The notes: generated by a model from the letters alone, not told the origin. 64,000 nt of DNA from Gemmatimonadaceae bacterium (GCA_019637355.1 JAHBVT010000001.1:1581192-1645191); one strand, 5' to 3'; positions 1 through 9,332 are shown, counted from the stretch's first letter. Numbers and translations are program-made.

Positions 1-862
1 AGCCCTGCTCGAGCGGCACGAGCACCTCGTCCACGCCAAGGCGCCGCAGCAGCGCCTGCCGCGCCTCACGTTCCTGACGGAGATGCGCCGCATAGCGCGC
101 GCGCACGGTCGGATCGCTGGTATCGACCTCCGCCAGCGCGCCAGTCTCGGCATCGCGCAGGCGCGCCACGCCGACGTTCGGCAGCTCGCGCTCGCCGGGA
201 TCGTCGAGCACCACGGCGATGACGTCGTGCCGCCGCGCGAGGCGGGTGAGCGGTTGCTCGTAGTCCGGCGACACGAAATCCGAGACCACGAACACGATGC
301 TGCGGTGCGGCAAGAGGCGGGCGGCATAGTCGCACGCCGCGCCGAGGTCGGTGCCGCGCTCCAGCGCCCGCGCCGCGAGCACGTCGCGCACGAGCCGCAG
401 CGCGTGCCGGCGGCCCTTCTTGGGCGGCACCACGTGCTCCACGCGATCCGAATGCAGCAGCAGCCCGACGCGGTCGTTGTTGCGCGTGGCGGTGAGCGCG
501 AACACCGCCGCCATCTCGGCGGCCATCCCGCGCTTGTCCTGCACGCCCGAACCGCCTCGGCTGGAGCCCGAACTGTCCACCAGCAGCAGCACGGTGAGCT
601 CGCGCTCCTCGACGAAGCGCTTGACGAAGAGCTTGCGCATCCTCGCCGAGACGTTCCAGTCGATGGTGCGCACTTCGTCGCCCGGCTGGTACTCGCGCAC
701 CTCGGCGAACTCCATCCCCATCCCCTTGAAGACGGAATGGTACTCGCCGGTGAAGCGCGAGTTCACGAGGCCGCGCGTGCGCAGCTCGATGCGCCGCACC
801 TGCCGCAGGACTTCCGGCGGCACGGCCGCACTGCGGCCGTGATCGGCCGCGGCGCGCGTCAC
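1..862 (-). CDS. DUF58 domain protein (partial, C-terminus off window)
   Basis: This frame has no stop inside the window, so the gene runs off the left edge. Translating the minus strand from a GTG at 862 gives MTRAAADHGRSAAVPPEVL and then the DUF58 core: REYQPGDEVRTIDWNVSARM at about residues 55-75, followed by a von Willebrand A-like stretch (LTVLLLVDSSGSSRGG, with a DxSxS metal-site motif). The GTG overlaps the TGA of the upstream MoxR gene as GTGA, which supports this start. MoxR ATPase plus DUF58 is a well-known pair. Such proteins are thought to act with MoxR-type chaperones in metal insertion or envelope assembly, but no substrate can be named here. Confidence 0.88.
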   Translation of the reverse strand, partial: MTRAAADHGRSAAVPPEVLRQVRRIELRTRGLVNSRFTGEYHSVFKGMGMEFAEVREYQPGDEVRTIDWNVSARMRKLFVKRFVEERELTVLLLVDSSGSSRGGSGVQDKRGMAAEMAAVFALTATRNNDRVGLLLHSDRVEHVVPPKKGRRHALRLVRDVLAARALERGTDLGAACDYAARLLPHRSIVFVVSDFVSPDYEQPLTRLARRHDVIAVVLDDPGERELPNVGVARLRDAETGALAEVDTSDPTVRARYAAHLRQEREARQALLRRLGVDEVLVPLEQG

Positions 863-1815
863 GGGGCGGCGATGCGGTCGAGGATGCGCGTGATGACCGC
901 GTCGCTCGAGACGTTCTCGGCCTCGGCCTCGAAGGTCATCAGGACGCGGTGCCGCAGCACGTCGGGCGCGATGGCCTTCACGTCATCCGGCGAGACGAAG
1001 TCACGGCCGCGCAGCCAAGCGTGGGCGCGGGCGGCCTGGGCCAGCGCGATCGTCGCGCGCGGGCTCGCGCCGTACTCCACCAGCGGCGCGATGTCGTCGA
1101 GCCCGGCCTCGCGCGGGACGCGCGTGGCGTGCACGAGGTTCACGATGTAGTCGACGAGGCGGTCGTCGAGATGCAGCGCGGCGATGGTCTTGCGGGCCGA
1201 GAGCAGCTCGGCGGGATCGGCCACCGCGTCCACGGGGATGTCCTCGCCCCCGGCCATCCGCCGCATAATCTCCCGCTCCTCGTCGCGCGTCGGATAGCCG
1301 ACACGCAGCTTGAGCATAAAGCGGTCCACCTGCGCTTCCGGCAGCGGGTAGGTGCCTTCCTGTTCGATCGGATTCTGCGTGGCCAGCACGAGGAATGGCT
1401 CCTCGAGGACGAAGCTGGTCCCGCCGATCGTCACCTGCTTCTCCTGCATCGCCTCGAGCAGCGCCGCCTGCACCTTGGCCGGCGCGCGGTTGATCTCGTC
1501 GGCGAGCACGATGTTGGCGAAGATCGGCCCCGCCTTCACGGAGAACTGACCGGTGCCCTGGTCGAAGACCTGCGTGCCGATGACGTCGGCCGGCAGCAAG
1601 TCCGGCGTGAACTGGATGCGCGAGAAGCTCGTCCGCACCGTCTCGGCCAGCGTGCGCACCGTCAGCGTCTTGGCCAGGCCCGGTACGCCCTCGAGCAGCA
1701 CGTGCCCGCCCGTGAGCAGGGCGATGAGCAGCCGTTCGACCATCTGCTGCTGGCCGACGACGCGCTGGGAGACCTGGTCGAGGATTGCCTTCGGGAGCGG
1801 AGAGGGTGCGGCCAT
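859..1815 (-). CDS. MoxR-family AAA+ ATPase
   Basis: A 318-residue AAA+ ATPase of the MoxR family. The Walker A motif is GVPGLAKT near residue 43, Walker B is VLADEINR near 105, and the MoxR-typical LLEAMQEKQVT and LATQNPIEQEGTYPLPEAQ follow. These ATPases act as chaperones for partner proteins that carry von Willebrand A or DUF58 domains. The DUF58 gene follows directly with a GTGA overlap, so the two are very likely co-translated. The ATG lies 10 bases after the stop of the pseudouridine synthase gene, which suggests one transcript. The family is certain; the client protein is unknown. Confidence 0.95.
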   Translation of the reverse strand: MAAPSPLPKAILDQVSQRVVGQQQMVERLLIALLTGGHVLLEGVPGLAKTLTVRTLAETVRTSFSRIQFTPDLLPADVIGTQVFDQGTGQFSVKAGPIFANIVLADEINRAPAKVQAALLEAMQEKQVTIGGTSFVLEEPFLVLATQNPIEQEGTYPLPEAQVDRFMLKLRVGYPTRDEEREIMRRMAGGEDIPVDAVADPAELLSARKTIAALHLDDRLVDYIVNLVHATRVPREAGLDDIAPLVEYGASPRATIALAQAARAHAWLRGRDFVSPDDVKAIAPDVLRHRVLMTFEAEAENVSSDAVITRILDRIAAP

Positions 1816-1825
1816 CGGGATTGGT

Positions 1826-2551
1826 TCAGGTGTGGAGGAGCGCGTCGAGCAGGGTGCGCTCCTTGGTCGTCAACGTGCGAGTGGTACCCGCGGCGAGGCT
1901 GCCGAGTTGCACGGGACCGAAGGACGTGCGCACCAGGCGCAGCACCTCCAGTCCGACGTGCTCGCAGAGGCGGCGGACTTCGCGGGTGCGCCCTTCGCGG
2001 ATGGTCAGCGTGAGATCCCAGGTGCGCGGCCGCTCGCCAGGCTCGACGGAGACGCTCTCCGGGCGCACCGGGCCGTCTTCCAGCTCCACGCCGGCACGGA
2101 TCTCCGCCGCCGCGGCCTTCACCGAGCCGCGTACGGTGGCCACGTAGGTGCGCGGCACCTGCGAGCTGGGATGCGTCAGCGTGTGGGCCGCGTCGCCATC
2201 GGTGGTGAGGAGCAGCACGCCTTCGGTCATATAGTCCAGACGCCCGACGTACGTGAGGCCGGGCTCGTCCTTGACGAGGTCGAAGACGGTGCGGCGTCCT
2301 TGCGGATCGCTGCGGGTGGTCAGCACGCCGGCCGGCTTGTGGAGCACGAGCCACTTGGCCGATGCCGGCAACTCCACCGGCTTGCCGTCCACCGTGATGC
2401 GGTCACTGCCGGGCGTGACGGTCTGCCCGGTGCGGGCGACTTCGCCGTTGACGCGCACGCGCCCGGCCGTGACCAACTCCTCTGCCTTGCGCCGCGACGC
2501 GATGCCGGCGCGCGCCAGGGCACGCTGGATGCGCATCGCCTCGTGGGTCAC
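1826..2551 (-). CDS. 23S rRNA pseudouridine synthase, RluB/RsuA family
   Basis: A 241-residue RsuA/RluB-type pseudouridine synthase. An N-terminal S4 RNA-binding domain (RIQRALARAGIASRRKAEEL, about residues 6-50) is followed by the synthase domain. The catalytic motif GRLDYMTEGVLLLTTDGD carries the nucleophilic Asp, and the typical TIREGRTREVRRLCEHVGLE lies near residue 200. The likely target is a 23S rRNA uridine (RluB type), but RluB, RluF and RsuA cannot be separated by eye. A GTG at 2551 overlaps the scpB stop as GTGA; an ATG five codons later is an alternative start. The order scpA-scpB-rluB is common in bacteria. Confidence 0.93.
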   Translation of the reverse strand: MTHEAMRIQRALARAGIASRRKAEELVTAGRVRVNGEVARTGQTVTPGSDRITVDGKPVELPASAKWLVLHKPAGVLTTRSDPQGRRTVFDLVKDEPGLTYVGRLDYMTEGVLLLTTDGDAAHTLTHPSSQVPRTYVATVRGSVKAAAAEIRAGVELEDGPVRPESVSVEPGERPRTWDLTLTIREGRTREVRRLCEHVGLEVLRLVRTSFGPVQLGSLAAGTTRTLTTKERTLLDALLHT

Positions 2552-3183
2552 GCGGCCGGCACGCCCTCAGTCGCCGCGGCCTCGACTGCCGGCTCGGTGG
2601 CCGGAGCCGCCGTAGCGCCGTCGATCTCGTCGACCGCCATCACCGGTGGCTGTCCGTCCTTGCGCAGGGCGATGGCGAGTTCGTCCACGCGCGGCAGTTC
2701 ACCCAGGTGCCGCAGGGCGAACTGCTCGAGGAACATCGCCGTCGTGCCGTAGAGCAGCGGGCGTCCGAGCCCCTCGGCGCGGCCGACGACGTCGATGAGG
2801 CCGCGCTCGTGCAGCGACTTGATCACCGCGCCCACGTCCACGCCGCGGATCTCCGAGACTTCGGCGCGGCCGATCGGCTGCCGGTAGGCGATGATGGCCA
2901 GCGTCTCCAACGCCGCCGGTGAGAGCCGCTGCGGGCGCACCGCCATCTGCGCGCGCTCGATCGCCTCGGTGTACTCGGGGCGCGTCAGGACCTGCCAGCC
3001 GCCGCCGACTTCCACCAGCTCGACGCCGTGGCCGTCCACGTCATAGTGCTCGCGCAACTCGTCGAGCGCGCTCTGCACCGCAGCCGGCGAGGCCTCGGGG
3101 TCGAGTGCGGCAAGCTCGTCGGTCGCGATGGGGCGCGGGCTCGCGAAGAGCGCGGCCTCAAGCAGCTTCGCCAGCGGATTCAC
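2548..3183 (-). CDS. scpB: Segregation and condensation protein B
   Basis: ScpB is the winged-helix kleisin-associated subunit of the SMC-ScpAB condensin, which compacts and segregates the chromosome. The start chosen is a GTG (NPLAKLLEAALFASPRP follows), preceded by GGAGA about 8 bases upstream. A longer TTG start would add seven residues. Family motifs include QRLSPAALETLAIIAYRQPI and the GLGRPLLYGTTAMFLEQF stretch. The C-terminal 40 residues are Ala/Pro/Glu-rich and probably disordered. The gene overlaps the 3' end of scpA by 26 bases and the next gene by a GTGA, so the block is tightly coupled. Confidence 0.94.
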   Translation of the reverse strand: MNPLAKLLEAALFASPRPIATDELAALDPEASPAAVQSALDELREHYDVDGHGVELVEVGGGWQVLTRPEYTEAIERAQMAVRPQRLSPAALETLAIIAYRQPIGRAEVSEIRGVDVGAVIKSLHERGLIDVVGRAEGLGRPLLYGTTAMFLEQFALRHLGELPRVDELAIALRKDGQPPVMAVDEIDGATAAPATEPAVEAAATEGVPAA

Positions 3184-3898
3184 GGCGGATCTCCACGTCT
3201 GCAAACGGTCGGGGTTGGGTCAGGTGGACTTCGTTGCGCTTGCCCAGCTCGAGCAGGCCGAGCAGCGCGCTCAGCACCTCCCACGGCTCGGCGTCGTCGC
3301 GGACGAGTTCACGGAAGCGCAGGCGGGCGCGCAGGGCGAGGATGGCGCGCACGGTCTGCATCGCACCGTCCACGTCGAGGGCCCGCGGGATGACTTCGTG
3401 GATCGTCGGGCGCTTGGCGGCGCGCAGGACGCGGTCCACGGCGATGAGCAGGTCGCCCAGGGCCAGGGCCAACGGCGCCGGCGGCGGTGCCGCGGGCTGG
3501 CCGGTGTAGGTGCGCGCGAAGCGCGAGCGACGGTCCTCGCCCAGGCGCTCGAGCACGTCGACGACCTCGCGCATCTGCTGGTACTCCAGCAGGCGGCGGA
3601 CGAGTTCGGCCCGCGGATCCTCCCACTCGTCGCCCTCGGCCTTCCGCGGCAGCAGCATCTGCGCCTTGATGCGGATGAGCCGTGCGGCCATCTCGAGGTA
3701 CTCCGCCGCCTCGTTGAGCTGCAGCTCGTGCATCTTGCCGAGGAACTGCTCGCAGATGCGGGCGACTGGGATGTCGTAGATGTCGAGCTGCTCGTCGCGG
3801 ATGAGCGAGAGGAGCAGGTCGAGCGGGCCGTTGAAGCCCGTCAGGTCAACGACGAAGGGGGTGCTGCCCTGGGCGTCGTTGGCGGGAGAAGTGAGCAA
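3158..3898 (-). CDS. scpA: Segregation and condensation protein A
   Basis: ScpA is the kleisin subunit of the SMC-ScpAB complex. The core begins at VVDLTGFNGPLDLLLSLI and continues with DIYDIPVARICEQFL and YLEMAARLIRIKAQMLLPRK, all typical of the N-terminal SMC-binding half. The C-terminal winged helix ends near residue 246. The start is uncertain: the frame stays open to 4252, but that reading runs antisense through rpsT. The last usable start before the conserved core is a TTG at 3898, and no good ribosome site precedes it. An ATG at 4054 would add a non-conserved extension overlapping the rpsT leader. Confidence 0.9.
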   Translation of the reverse strand: MLTSPANDAQGSTPFVVDLTGFNGPLDLLLSLIRDEQLDIYDIPVARICEQFLGKMHELQLNEAAEYLEMAARLIRIKAQMLLPRKAEGDEWEDPRAELVRRLLEYQQMREVVDVLERLGEDRRSRFARTYTGQPAAPPPAPLALALGDLLIAVDRVLRAAKRPTIHEVIPRALDVDGAMQTVRAILALRARLRFRELVRDDAEPWEVLSALLGLLELGKRNEVHLTQPRPFADVEIRRESAGEAA

Positions 3899-3986
3899 TG
3901 GCGGCGCGGCGTGGGAGTGAGGCCCGTCACGGGCAGTCGCGGTCAAAGCTACACGCGAAGCGCCTCCGTTCCAAGCGTCCCATCGC

Positions 3987-4015
3987 TTGACGTAAGACCC
4001 GATGGCGACTACACT
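3987..4015 (+). promoter_or_regulatory. Sigma-70-type promoter of rpsT
   Basis: TTGACG (3987-3992) and TACACT (4010-4015) are separated by exactly 17 bases and match the housekeeping -35 and -10 boxes well. Transcription would begin near 4022, giving a leader of about 58 bases before the rpsT GTG. This is the best promoter-like match I see in the window. No transcript data support it. Confidence 0.75.
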
Positions 4016-4027
4016 TCCGAGGCTATG

Positions 4028-4047
4028 GGAGGGCGCATCGGCCCTCC
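4028..4047 (+). promoter_or_regulatory. Leader hairpin of rpsT
   Basis: A perfect 7-bp stem, GGAGGGC (4028-4034) with GCCCTCC (4041-4047), closes a 6-base loop in the predicted rpsT leader, starting about 6 bases after the inferred transcription start. It could stabilise the mRNA or act in autogenous control by S20. S20 of E. coli is known to be autoregulated, but this structure is not a known homologue. Confidence 0.5.
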
Positions 4048-4079
4048 GCGACATCACATCTGCTAGAGAGTTTGGACCA

Positions 4080-4313
4080 GTGCCGAGAATCGCGTCCGCG
4101 AAGAAGAACCTGCGCAAGACCAAGACGGCGACCGCGCGCAACCGTGCGCAGCGTTCGACGCTCCGGACGGCGCTCAAGACGGCCAAGGCCGCCAGCGCGA
4201 GCCCGGCCGAGAAGCTCAAGGCCACGCAGCTGCTCGACCGTGCCGCCCGCAAGGGCCTGATTCATAAGAACGCCGCCGCGCGCCAGAAGTCGTCAATCGC
4301 GAAGGCGAAGTAA
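4080..4313 (+). CDS. rpsT: 30S ribosomal protein S20
   Basis: S20 binds 16S rRNA early in small-subunit assembly. The GTG at 4080 gives 77 residues beginning VPRIASAKKNLRKTKTATAR, matching the S20 start (MANIKSAKKR-type), with RNRAQRSTLRTALK and the C-terminal LLDRAARKGLIHKNAAARQK. The protein is Lys/Arg/Ala-rich and slightly shorter than the usual 85-90 residues. An ATG at 4002 keeps the frame open but falls between the promoter boxes and would add a non-conserved extension, so it was not used. The gene stands alone, divergent from scpA, with its own promoter and terminator. Confidence 0.95.
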   Translation: MPRIASAKKNLRKTKTATARNRAQRSTLRTALKTAKAASASPAEKLKATQLLDRAARKGLIHKNAAARQKSSIAKAK

Positions 4314-4334
4314 GCCGAAGCGTCGCTTCGAGGC

Positions 4335-4371
4335 ACCACCCCGCTGCCTTCGGCTGCGGGGTGGTTTTGTT
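4335..4371 (+). terminator. Rho-independent terminator of rpsT
   Basis: A perfect 10-bp GC-rich stem, ACCACCCCGC (4335-4344) with GCGGGGTGGT (4356-4365), is followed by TTTGTTT. It lies 22 bases after the rpsT stop. The complementary strand has no T-run, so it acts mainly in the rpsT direction. Confidence 0.88.
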
Positions 4372-4375
4372 TGGA

Positions 4376-4435
4376 GACGGAAGACTGAAGACGGAAGAGA
4401 AGAGCGTACACTCCTTCCGTCTTCAGTCTTCCGTC
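4376..4435. repeat. Heptamer-repeat inverted pair between rpsT and the zinc-ribbon gene
   Basis: Two perfect 22-base inverted arms (4376-4397 and 4414-4435) surround a 16-base spacer. Each arm is three heptads plus one base: GACGGAA, GACTGAA, GACGGAA. It sits between the rpsT terminator and the stop of the minus-strand gene ending at 4443. It could act as a hairpin terminator for that gene, but it lacks a T-run. It belongs to the heptanucleotide family also seen near 15979, 18801, 38293, 44236 and 62115. Confidence 0.85.
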
Positions 4436-4442
4436 CTGATCC

Positions 4443-5447
4443 CTAGAGCGCCGCCAACTCTCCGCCGCAGCGTTCGCAGTACCACTCCGTCGGGTAGTTC
4501 ATCGAGCCGCACTCGGCGCACTTGAGGGTCTTGACAGCCTGCGTGGTGCGAGGCGTCGGGCGGCCGAGGGGGCCGGAGGCTTCTTCCTCATCCTCGGCAT
4601 CGGCCGCTGGTGCGGTAGGCTCAGGCTCCGCTGCCTTGGCAACCGGTGTGGGCGCCGATGGCGCCTCGAGCGGAAGCGACGACTGCGCCGGCGGTTCCGG
4701 TGTGGGCGTCGGTTCGGGCGCCGTGGCGGGCGCAGGCTCAGGAACTGCGGCGGCGGCCGGCGGAGGCGGCGCGGGCGACGGCGGGATGCTCGGCGGAAGC
4801 TCCGGGTTCGCCGCCGGGGGCTCCTTCGCCTCCGCTGGCTGCGACACCGGCTTGCTGGCCCGCGGCGCAGGGACGCCAGAAGTGCTCGTGCGCCCGACCA
4901 CCGAGTTCAAGAACGCGAGTTCGTCAAAGTTCGGGCCGCCCGCGATGCCGGCGGTGGTCGGACGCATCGGCGGAGCGCCGGGCACGCTCGCCTGCGGACG
5001 TGGCGGCGTGCCGCCTCGGGCCTCAGCCAGCAGCGCCCGCGTGCGCTCGGCTACCGTCTTCCGGGCGTCGCGTTCCTTCTCGGCCATACTGATGGCCGCG
5101 TTCATCGCCGTGAGCTTCTTCTGCGCTTCCTTCGGGTCCCACTCCTCGACTTCGGCGCGGATCTGGGCTTCGGCGCGCTCTTCCTCGAGAGCCACCAGCT
5201 TGGCCTCGACCTCGACTACCGCCGCCTCATCGTCCTCGAGCCCGCCCGACAGCGACTCCGCCTCGGCCGCGGCGCGCACCTGCGCGTCGGTCAGCTTGGT
5301 CAGGTACTCGTCGCGCAGGCGGTTGAAGACCTGTTCGGGCGTGGCCGCACGGCGCTCCTCGAGCTTGGCGAGGTGCGTCTCGTGCTTGCGCTTCTCGGCG
5401 ATGAGCGCCTCAAGCGTCTCCAGCCGGGAGGAATCGGCCTTTCGCAT
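4443..5447 (-). CDS. Coiled-coil protein with C-terminal zinc ribbon
   Basis: A 334-residue protein of unknown function. Residues 1-145 are charged and heptad-like (LEALIAEKRKHETHLAKLEE; VEVEAKLVALEEERAEAQI), predicting a long coiled coil. Residues 150-300 are low complexity and rich in Pro, Ala and Glu. Near the C-terminus a zinc ribbon has CAEC at 310-313 and CERC at 324-327. There is no signal peptide or membrane segment, so it is probably cytoplasmic. It begins 18 bases after pyrC and may be the last gene of the pyrRBC operon. A scaffold or RNA/protein-binding role is only a guess. Confidence 0.85.
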   Translation of the reverse strand: MRKADSSRLETLEALIAEKRKHETHLAKLEERRAATPEQVFNRLRDEYLTKLTDAQVRAAAEAESLSGGLEDDEAAVVEVEAKLVALEEERAEAQIRAEVEEWDPKEAQKKLTAMNAAISMAEKERDARKTVAERTRALLAEARGGTPPRPQASVPGAPPMRPTTAGIAGGPNFDELAFLNSVVGRTSTSGVPAPRASKPVSQPAEAKEPPAANPELPPSIPPSPAPPPPAAAAVPEPAPATAPEPTPTPEPPAQSSLPLEAPSAPTPVAKAAEPEPTAPAADAEDEEEASGPLGRPTPRTTQAVKTLKCAECGSMNYPTEWYCERCGGELAAL

Positions 5448-5465
5448 CCGGTCGGGTGTCAGGGG

Positions 5466-6745
5466 TTAGTCCACTCGGTGGACGATCTTCCCGCCCACGA
5501 TGGTACAAATCGCCTGACCCGTAAGGCGGTGCCCGCCATAGGGCGTGTTGCGGCCCTTCGACTTGAACTGCGCGGGGTCCACGACCCACTGCCGCTTGGG
5601 GTCGAAGACGGTCACGTCGGCGATGCTGCCCTGTACCAGCGTGCCGCCTGGCAGGTGCCAGATCTTCGCGGCCAGACAGCTCATCCGGTTCACCATATCG
5701 TTGAGCGACAGGATGCCCGTCTCGACGAGATAGGTGATGTTCACACCGAGCGCCGTCTCGAGCCCGACGATGCCGTTGGGCGCATCGGCGAACTCGCGTT
5801 CCTTCTCGTCGTAGTGGTGCGGTGCGTGGTCGGTCACGAGCAGGTCGATCGTGCCGTCCTTGAGGCCCTGCTGCAGCGCCTCGACGTCCGCCTTGGTGCG
5901 CAGCGGCGGATTCATCTTGGCGTTGGTGTTGTAGCCTTCCACCGCATCTTCGGTGAGGGAGATGTGGTGCGAACAGACTTCCGACGTGACGTTGATGCCC
6001 TGAGCCTTGCCCCAGCGCACCAAGTCCACCGAGCCCTTGGTGCTCAGGTGGCAGAGGTGCACGTGGCCACCGGTGCGCTTGGCGAGCAGGATGCAGCGCG
6101 CGACGTCGATCTCCTCGGCCTCGGGGGGAATGCCCTTGAGGCCCAGGCGCGCCGAGACGATGCCTTCGTTCATCGAGCCGCCGTGCGCCAGCGACATCAC
6201 CTCGCAGTGCTCGACGATCGGCACGTTGAACGTGAGTGCGTACTCCATCGCGGTGCGCATCAGCTGCGTGTTCTCCACCGGCTTGCCGTCGTCGGAGAAC
6301 GCGACCGCGCCGGCGGCGACCATCTCGCCGAACTCGGCGAGGGTCTCGCCCTGCTGGCCCACGGAGATGGCGCCGATGGGATACACGCGGGCGAAGCCTG
6401 CAGCCTCACCCTGCCGCTTCACGAAGCCCACCGTTGCCTGGTTGTCGGTCACCGGCTTGGTGTTGGGCATCGCGCAGACGGCCGTGAAGCCACCGGCCAC
6501 GGCGGCGTGGGCACCGCTGGCGACGGTCTCGACGTCTTCCCTACCCGGCTCGCGCAGGTGGACGTGGACGTCGATGAGTCCTGGTGCGACGACGAGCCCC
6601 TTGGCGTCCACGACCGTCGCGCCCGCAGGCGCGGAGATCGAGCCGCCGCACTGGGCGACCTCGCCGTCCACGAGCAGCACATCGCCGACAGCGTCGAGGT
6701 GCTGCGAGGGGTCGATGATCCGCCCGCCCTTCACGAGTAGCGCGC

Positions 6746-6749
<4 letters not shown>
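5466..6749 (-). CDS. pyrC: Dihydroorotase
   Basis: Class I dihydroorotase (427 residues) interconverts carbamoyl aspartate and dihydroorotate, step three of de novo pyrimidine synthesis. Metal-site motifs of the amidohydrolase fold are present: [15 protein letters not shown] near residue 60, PIVEHCE (His), [14 protein letters not shown] and VTDHAPHH with the catalytic Asp. The GTG start overlaps the pyrB stop as GTGA. Neighbours pyrB and pyrR confirm the pathway. Class I enzymes often work alongside the transcarbamoylase, consistent with this pairing. Confidence 0.97.
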
Positions 6750-7698
<949 letters not shown>

Positions 7699-7702
<4 letters not shown>

Positions 7703-8244
7703 GGTCCACCTCCGACCATCGTGACCTCGTCCTTGCCGTCGAGTTCCGGCACCAGGACGTCGACGCGGCCGCCGGGCGGCACCGTCACCGTCTGCCCGAC
7801 GACGTCAGCGTGGATGGGCAGCTCCCGGCCGCCGCGGTCCACGAGGACGGCGAGCATAATGCGCGAGGGGCGACCGAAGTCGGCGAGCTCGTCGAGCGCG
7901 GCGCGAATGGTGCGCCCCGTGAAGAGCACGTCGTCGACGATGACCACCGCCTGGCCCTCGAGCGCCTTCGGTAGGTGCGTCTGGCCGACCACCGGGCGCG
8001 GCCCGACGGTCTGCAGGTCATCGCGGTAGAGCGTGATGTCGAGGGCGCCGAGCGGGACCGAAGCGCCTTCGCGCTCCTGGATCACCTTGGCGATGCGCTC
8101 GGCGATCTGGACGCCACGGCGCTGGATGCCGACGAGGATGAGGCGGTCGGTGCCGGCATTTCGCTCGAGGATCTCGTCGGCCATACGCGAGATCGTGCGC
8201 GCGACGGCGCGCGCATCCAACAGGACCAAGGGGGCGGCGGGCAT
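7699..8244 (-). CDS. pyrR: Bifunctional pyr operon regulator/uracil phosphoribosyltransferase
   Basis: PyrR-type phosphoribosyltransferase of 181 residues. The PRPP-binding motif [20 protein letters not shown] lies near residues 100-119, and the family stretch [19 protein letters not shown] near 34. In Firmicutes PyrR binds pyr mRNA and causes attenuation when UMP is high, and it also makes UMP from uracil. As first gene before pyrB and pyrC it is probably the operon's sensor. I could not identify a PyrR-binding RNA loop in the 50 bases upstream. The ATG at 8244 gives the normal length. Confidence 0.95.
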
Positions 8245-8294
8245 TCCCCCAAATATGCGCTCCCGACCGCAGTGGCGGGAGCGGCAACTGAGGA

Positions 8295-8480
8295 TTACGC
8301 GGCCTGGTTGCGGCTCGGGCGCTCGCTACGCGCCATTGGGCAGCGGGCGAGGTACACCTTCTCGCGACCGGGGCCGAGCGCTTCGGGCTCCACGGGCCGG
8401 GAGATGCTCCCGATCAGCTGGCCGTGGGCGTCGAAGAGGTCGATTCGGGAGTCGGAGTTGCGCTTCACGTTGGTGGTCAT
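8295..8480 (-). CDS. Small hypothetical protein (61 aa)
   Basis: A 61-residue protein starting MTTNVKRNSDSRIDLFDAHG and ending ARSERPSRNQAA. The ATG at 8480 has AGGGGAGA just upstream, a strong ribosome-binding site, which argues that this gene is real and that the longer open frame to 8972 is not. A TATATC box lies about 27 bases before the ATG. Composition is polar and basic at both ends, with no signal peptide or known domain. It precedes pyrR on the same strand with a 50-base gap, so it might be co-transcribed. I do not recognise it. Confidence 0.7.
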   Translation of the reverse strand: MTTNVKRNSDSRIDLFDAHGQLIGSISRPVEPEALGPGREKVYLARCPMARSERPSRNQAA

Positions 8481-8672
8481 AGGGTCTCCCCTGCGTTCAC
8501 CGATATAGACACCGGGGACGCGGGAAAGGTTTGCGGGGCGTGTCACGGAACGCCCAGTGGCCGTGTCGCGGCTTGGCGAAGGTGGGCCGGCCTGCCGCCT
8601 GCCGTGGCGGGCGGCGGCGTTACGCGGTAGTGTCTCCTTGACCCCCGGCGCATTCCCACCACCGACCCCACC

Positions 8673-9263
8673 GTGCGACTTCGTGCTTCGTCCGCGCTCC
8701 TGGCAGTTGCCGTCCTGGCCTCGGCCTGCGCCACGCGCCGCACCTTGGTGAGCGCCGGCGCGTTCGAGGTGGTGCGCAAGTCCGATCCGAGCCGCCTGCT
8801 GTTTCAGCCGCACTATGAGTTCTGGCGCGTCGAGCGGGAGGCCCGGTCCGGCGCGAGAGTACTGCTCGGGGTGTGCCTGGCCCCGCAGTTCGTCACGGAA
8901 TCGATGGGCCTGCCAGGCGACCCCGCGTGCTTTGCCCTGGCACCGGACGGATCCGCGCTCGTGTACTTCCACCGTCCAGAGATCGCTGGCGCGGCGGCCG
9001 CAATCCGCGGCAAGCCGTCGGGACTGTATCGCTCAGGCAGCGCAGGCGACTCGCTCGTGTATACGCGGAGCCAGATCGGCCAGCTGTTCAGTCGCGCGCC
9101 CGTGCCGGCGGCGGCAATGCGCGTCTCGTGGCACGCGCGCACCCCGAGCGCCGGCGGGGCGCGCTGCGGCCAGCGGCTGGTGGTGTTTGCCGCCGGCGGC
9201 GAGCAGGCCGAAGGGGAGCCGCAGCCTCGCTGTGCGCAGGACAGCGTCCCGCCGTCGCCCTGA
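8673..9263 (+). CDS. Hypothetical lipoprotein
   Basis: A 196-residue protein with a lipoprotein signal: a GTG start, MRLRASS, a hydrophobic core, then the lipobox LASAC with Cys19. The mature part is a small globular domain with no motif I recognise. Three later cysteines (in VCLAP, PACFAL, RCGQR) plus one near the C-terminus could form disulphides in the periplasm. The C-terminal 25 residues are Glu/Pro-rich. It is followed 69 bases later by another exported protein on the same strand; the two may form a small operon. Confidence 0.8.
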   Translation: MRLRASSALLAVAVLASACATRRTLVSAGAFEVVRKSDPSRLLFQPHYEFWRVEREARSGARVLLGVCLAPQFVTESMGLPGDPACFALAPDGSALVYFHRPEIAGAAAAIRGKPSGLYRSGSAGDSLVYTRSQIGQLFSRAPVPAAAMRVSWHARTPSAGGARCGQRLVVFAAGGEQAEGEPQPRCAQDSVPPSP

Positions 9264-9332
9264 GAGCACTGCAATCGCTGGCGGCGCCACAATGGTGGAC
9301 GTACCTTCGCGACACCCTTCCCGGAGCGACCG

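Noticed and set aside
3899-4252. N-terminal extension of scpA to 4252
   Set aside because: It would run antisense through rpsT and its promoter, and it lacks ScpA-like sequence.
8637-8672. TTGACC at 8637 as -35 of the lipoprotein gene
   Set aside because: No acceptable -10 box lies 16-18 bases downstream, so I did not call a promoter.
8481-8972. Extension of the 61-aa protein into a 225-aa frame
   Set aside because: The internal ATG at 8480 has a strong AGGGGAGA site, and the upstream part lies antisense to the lipoprotein gene starting at 8673.
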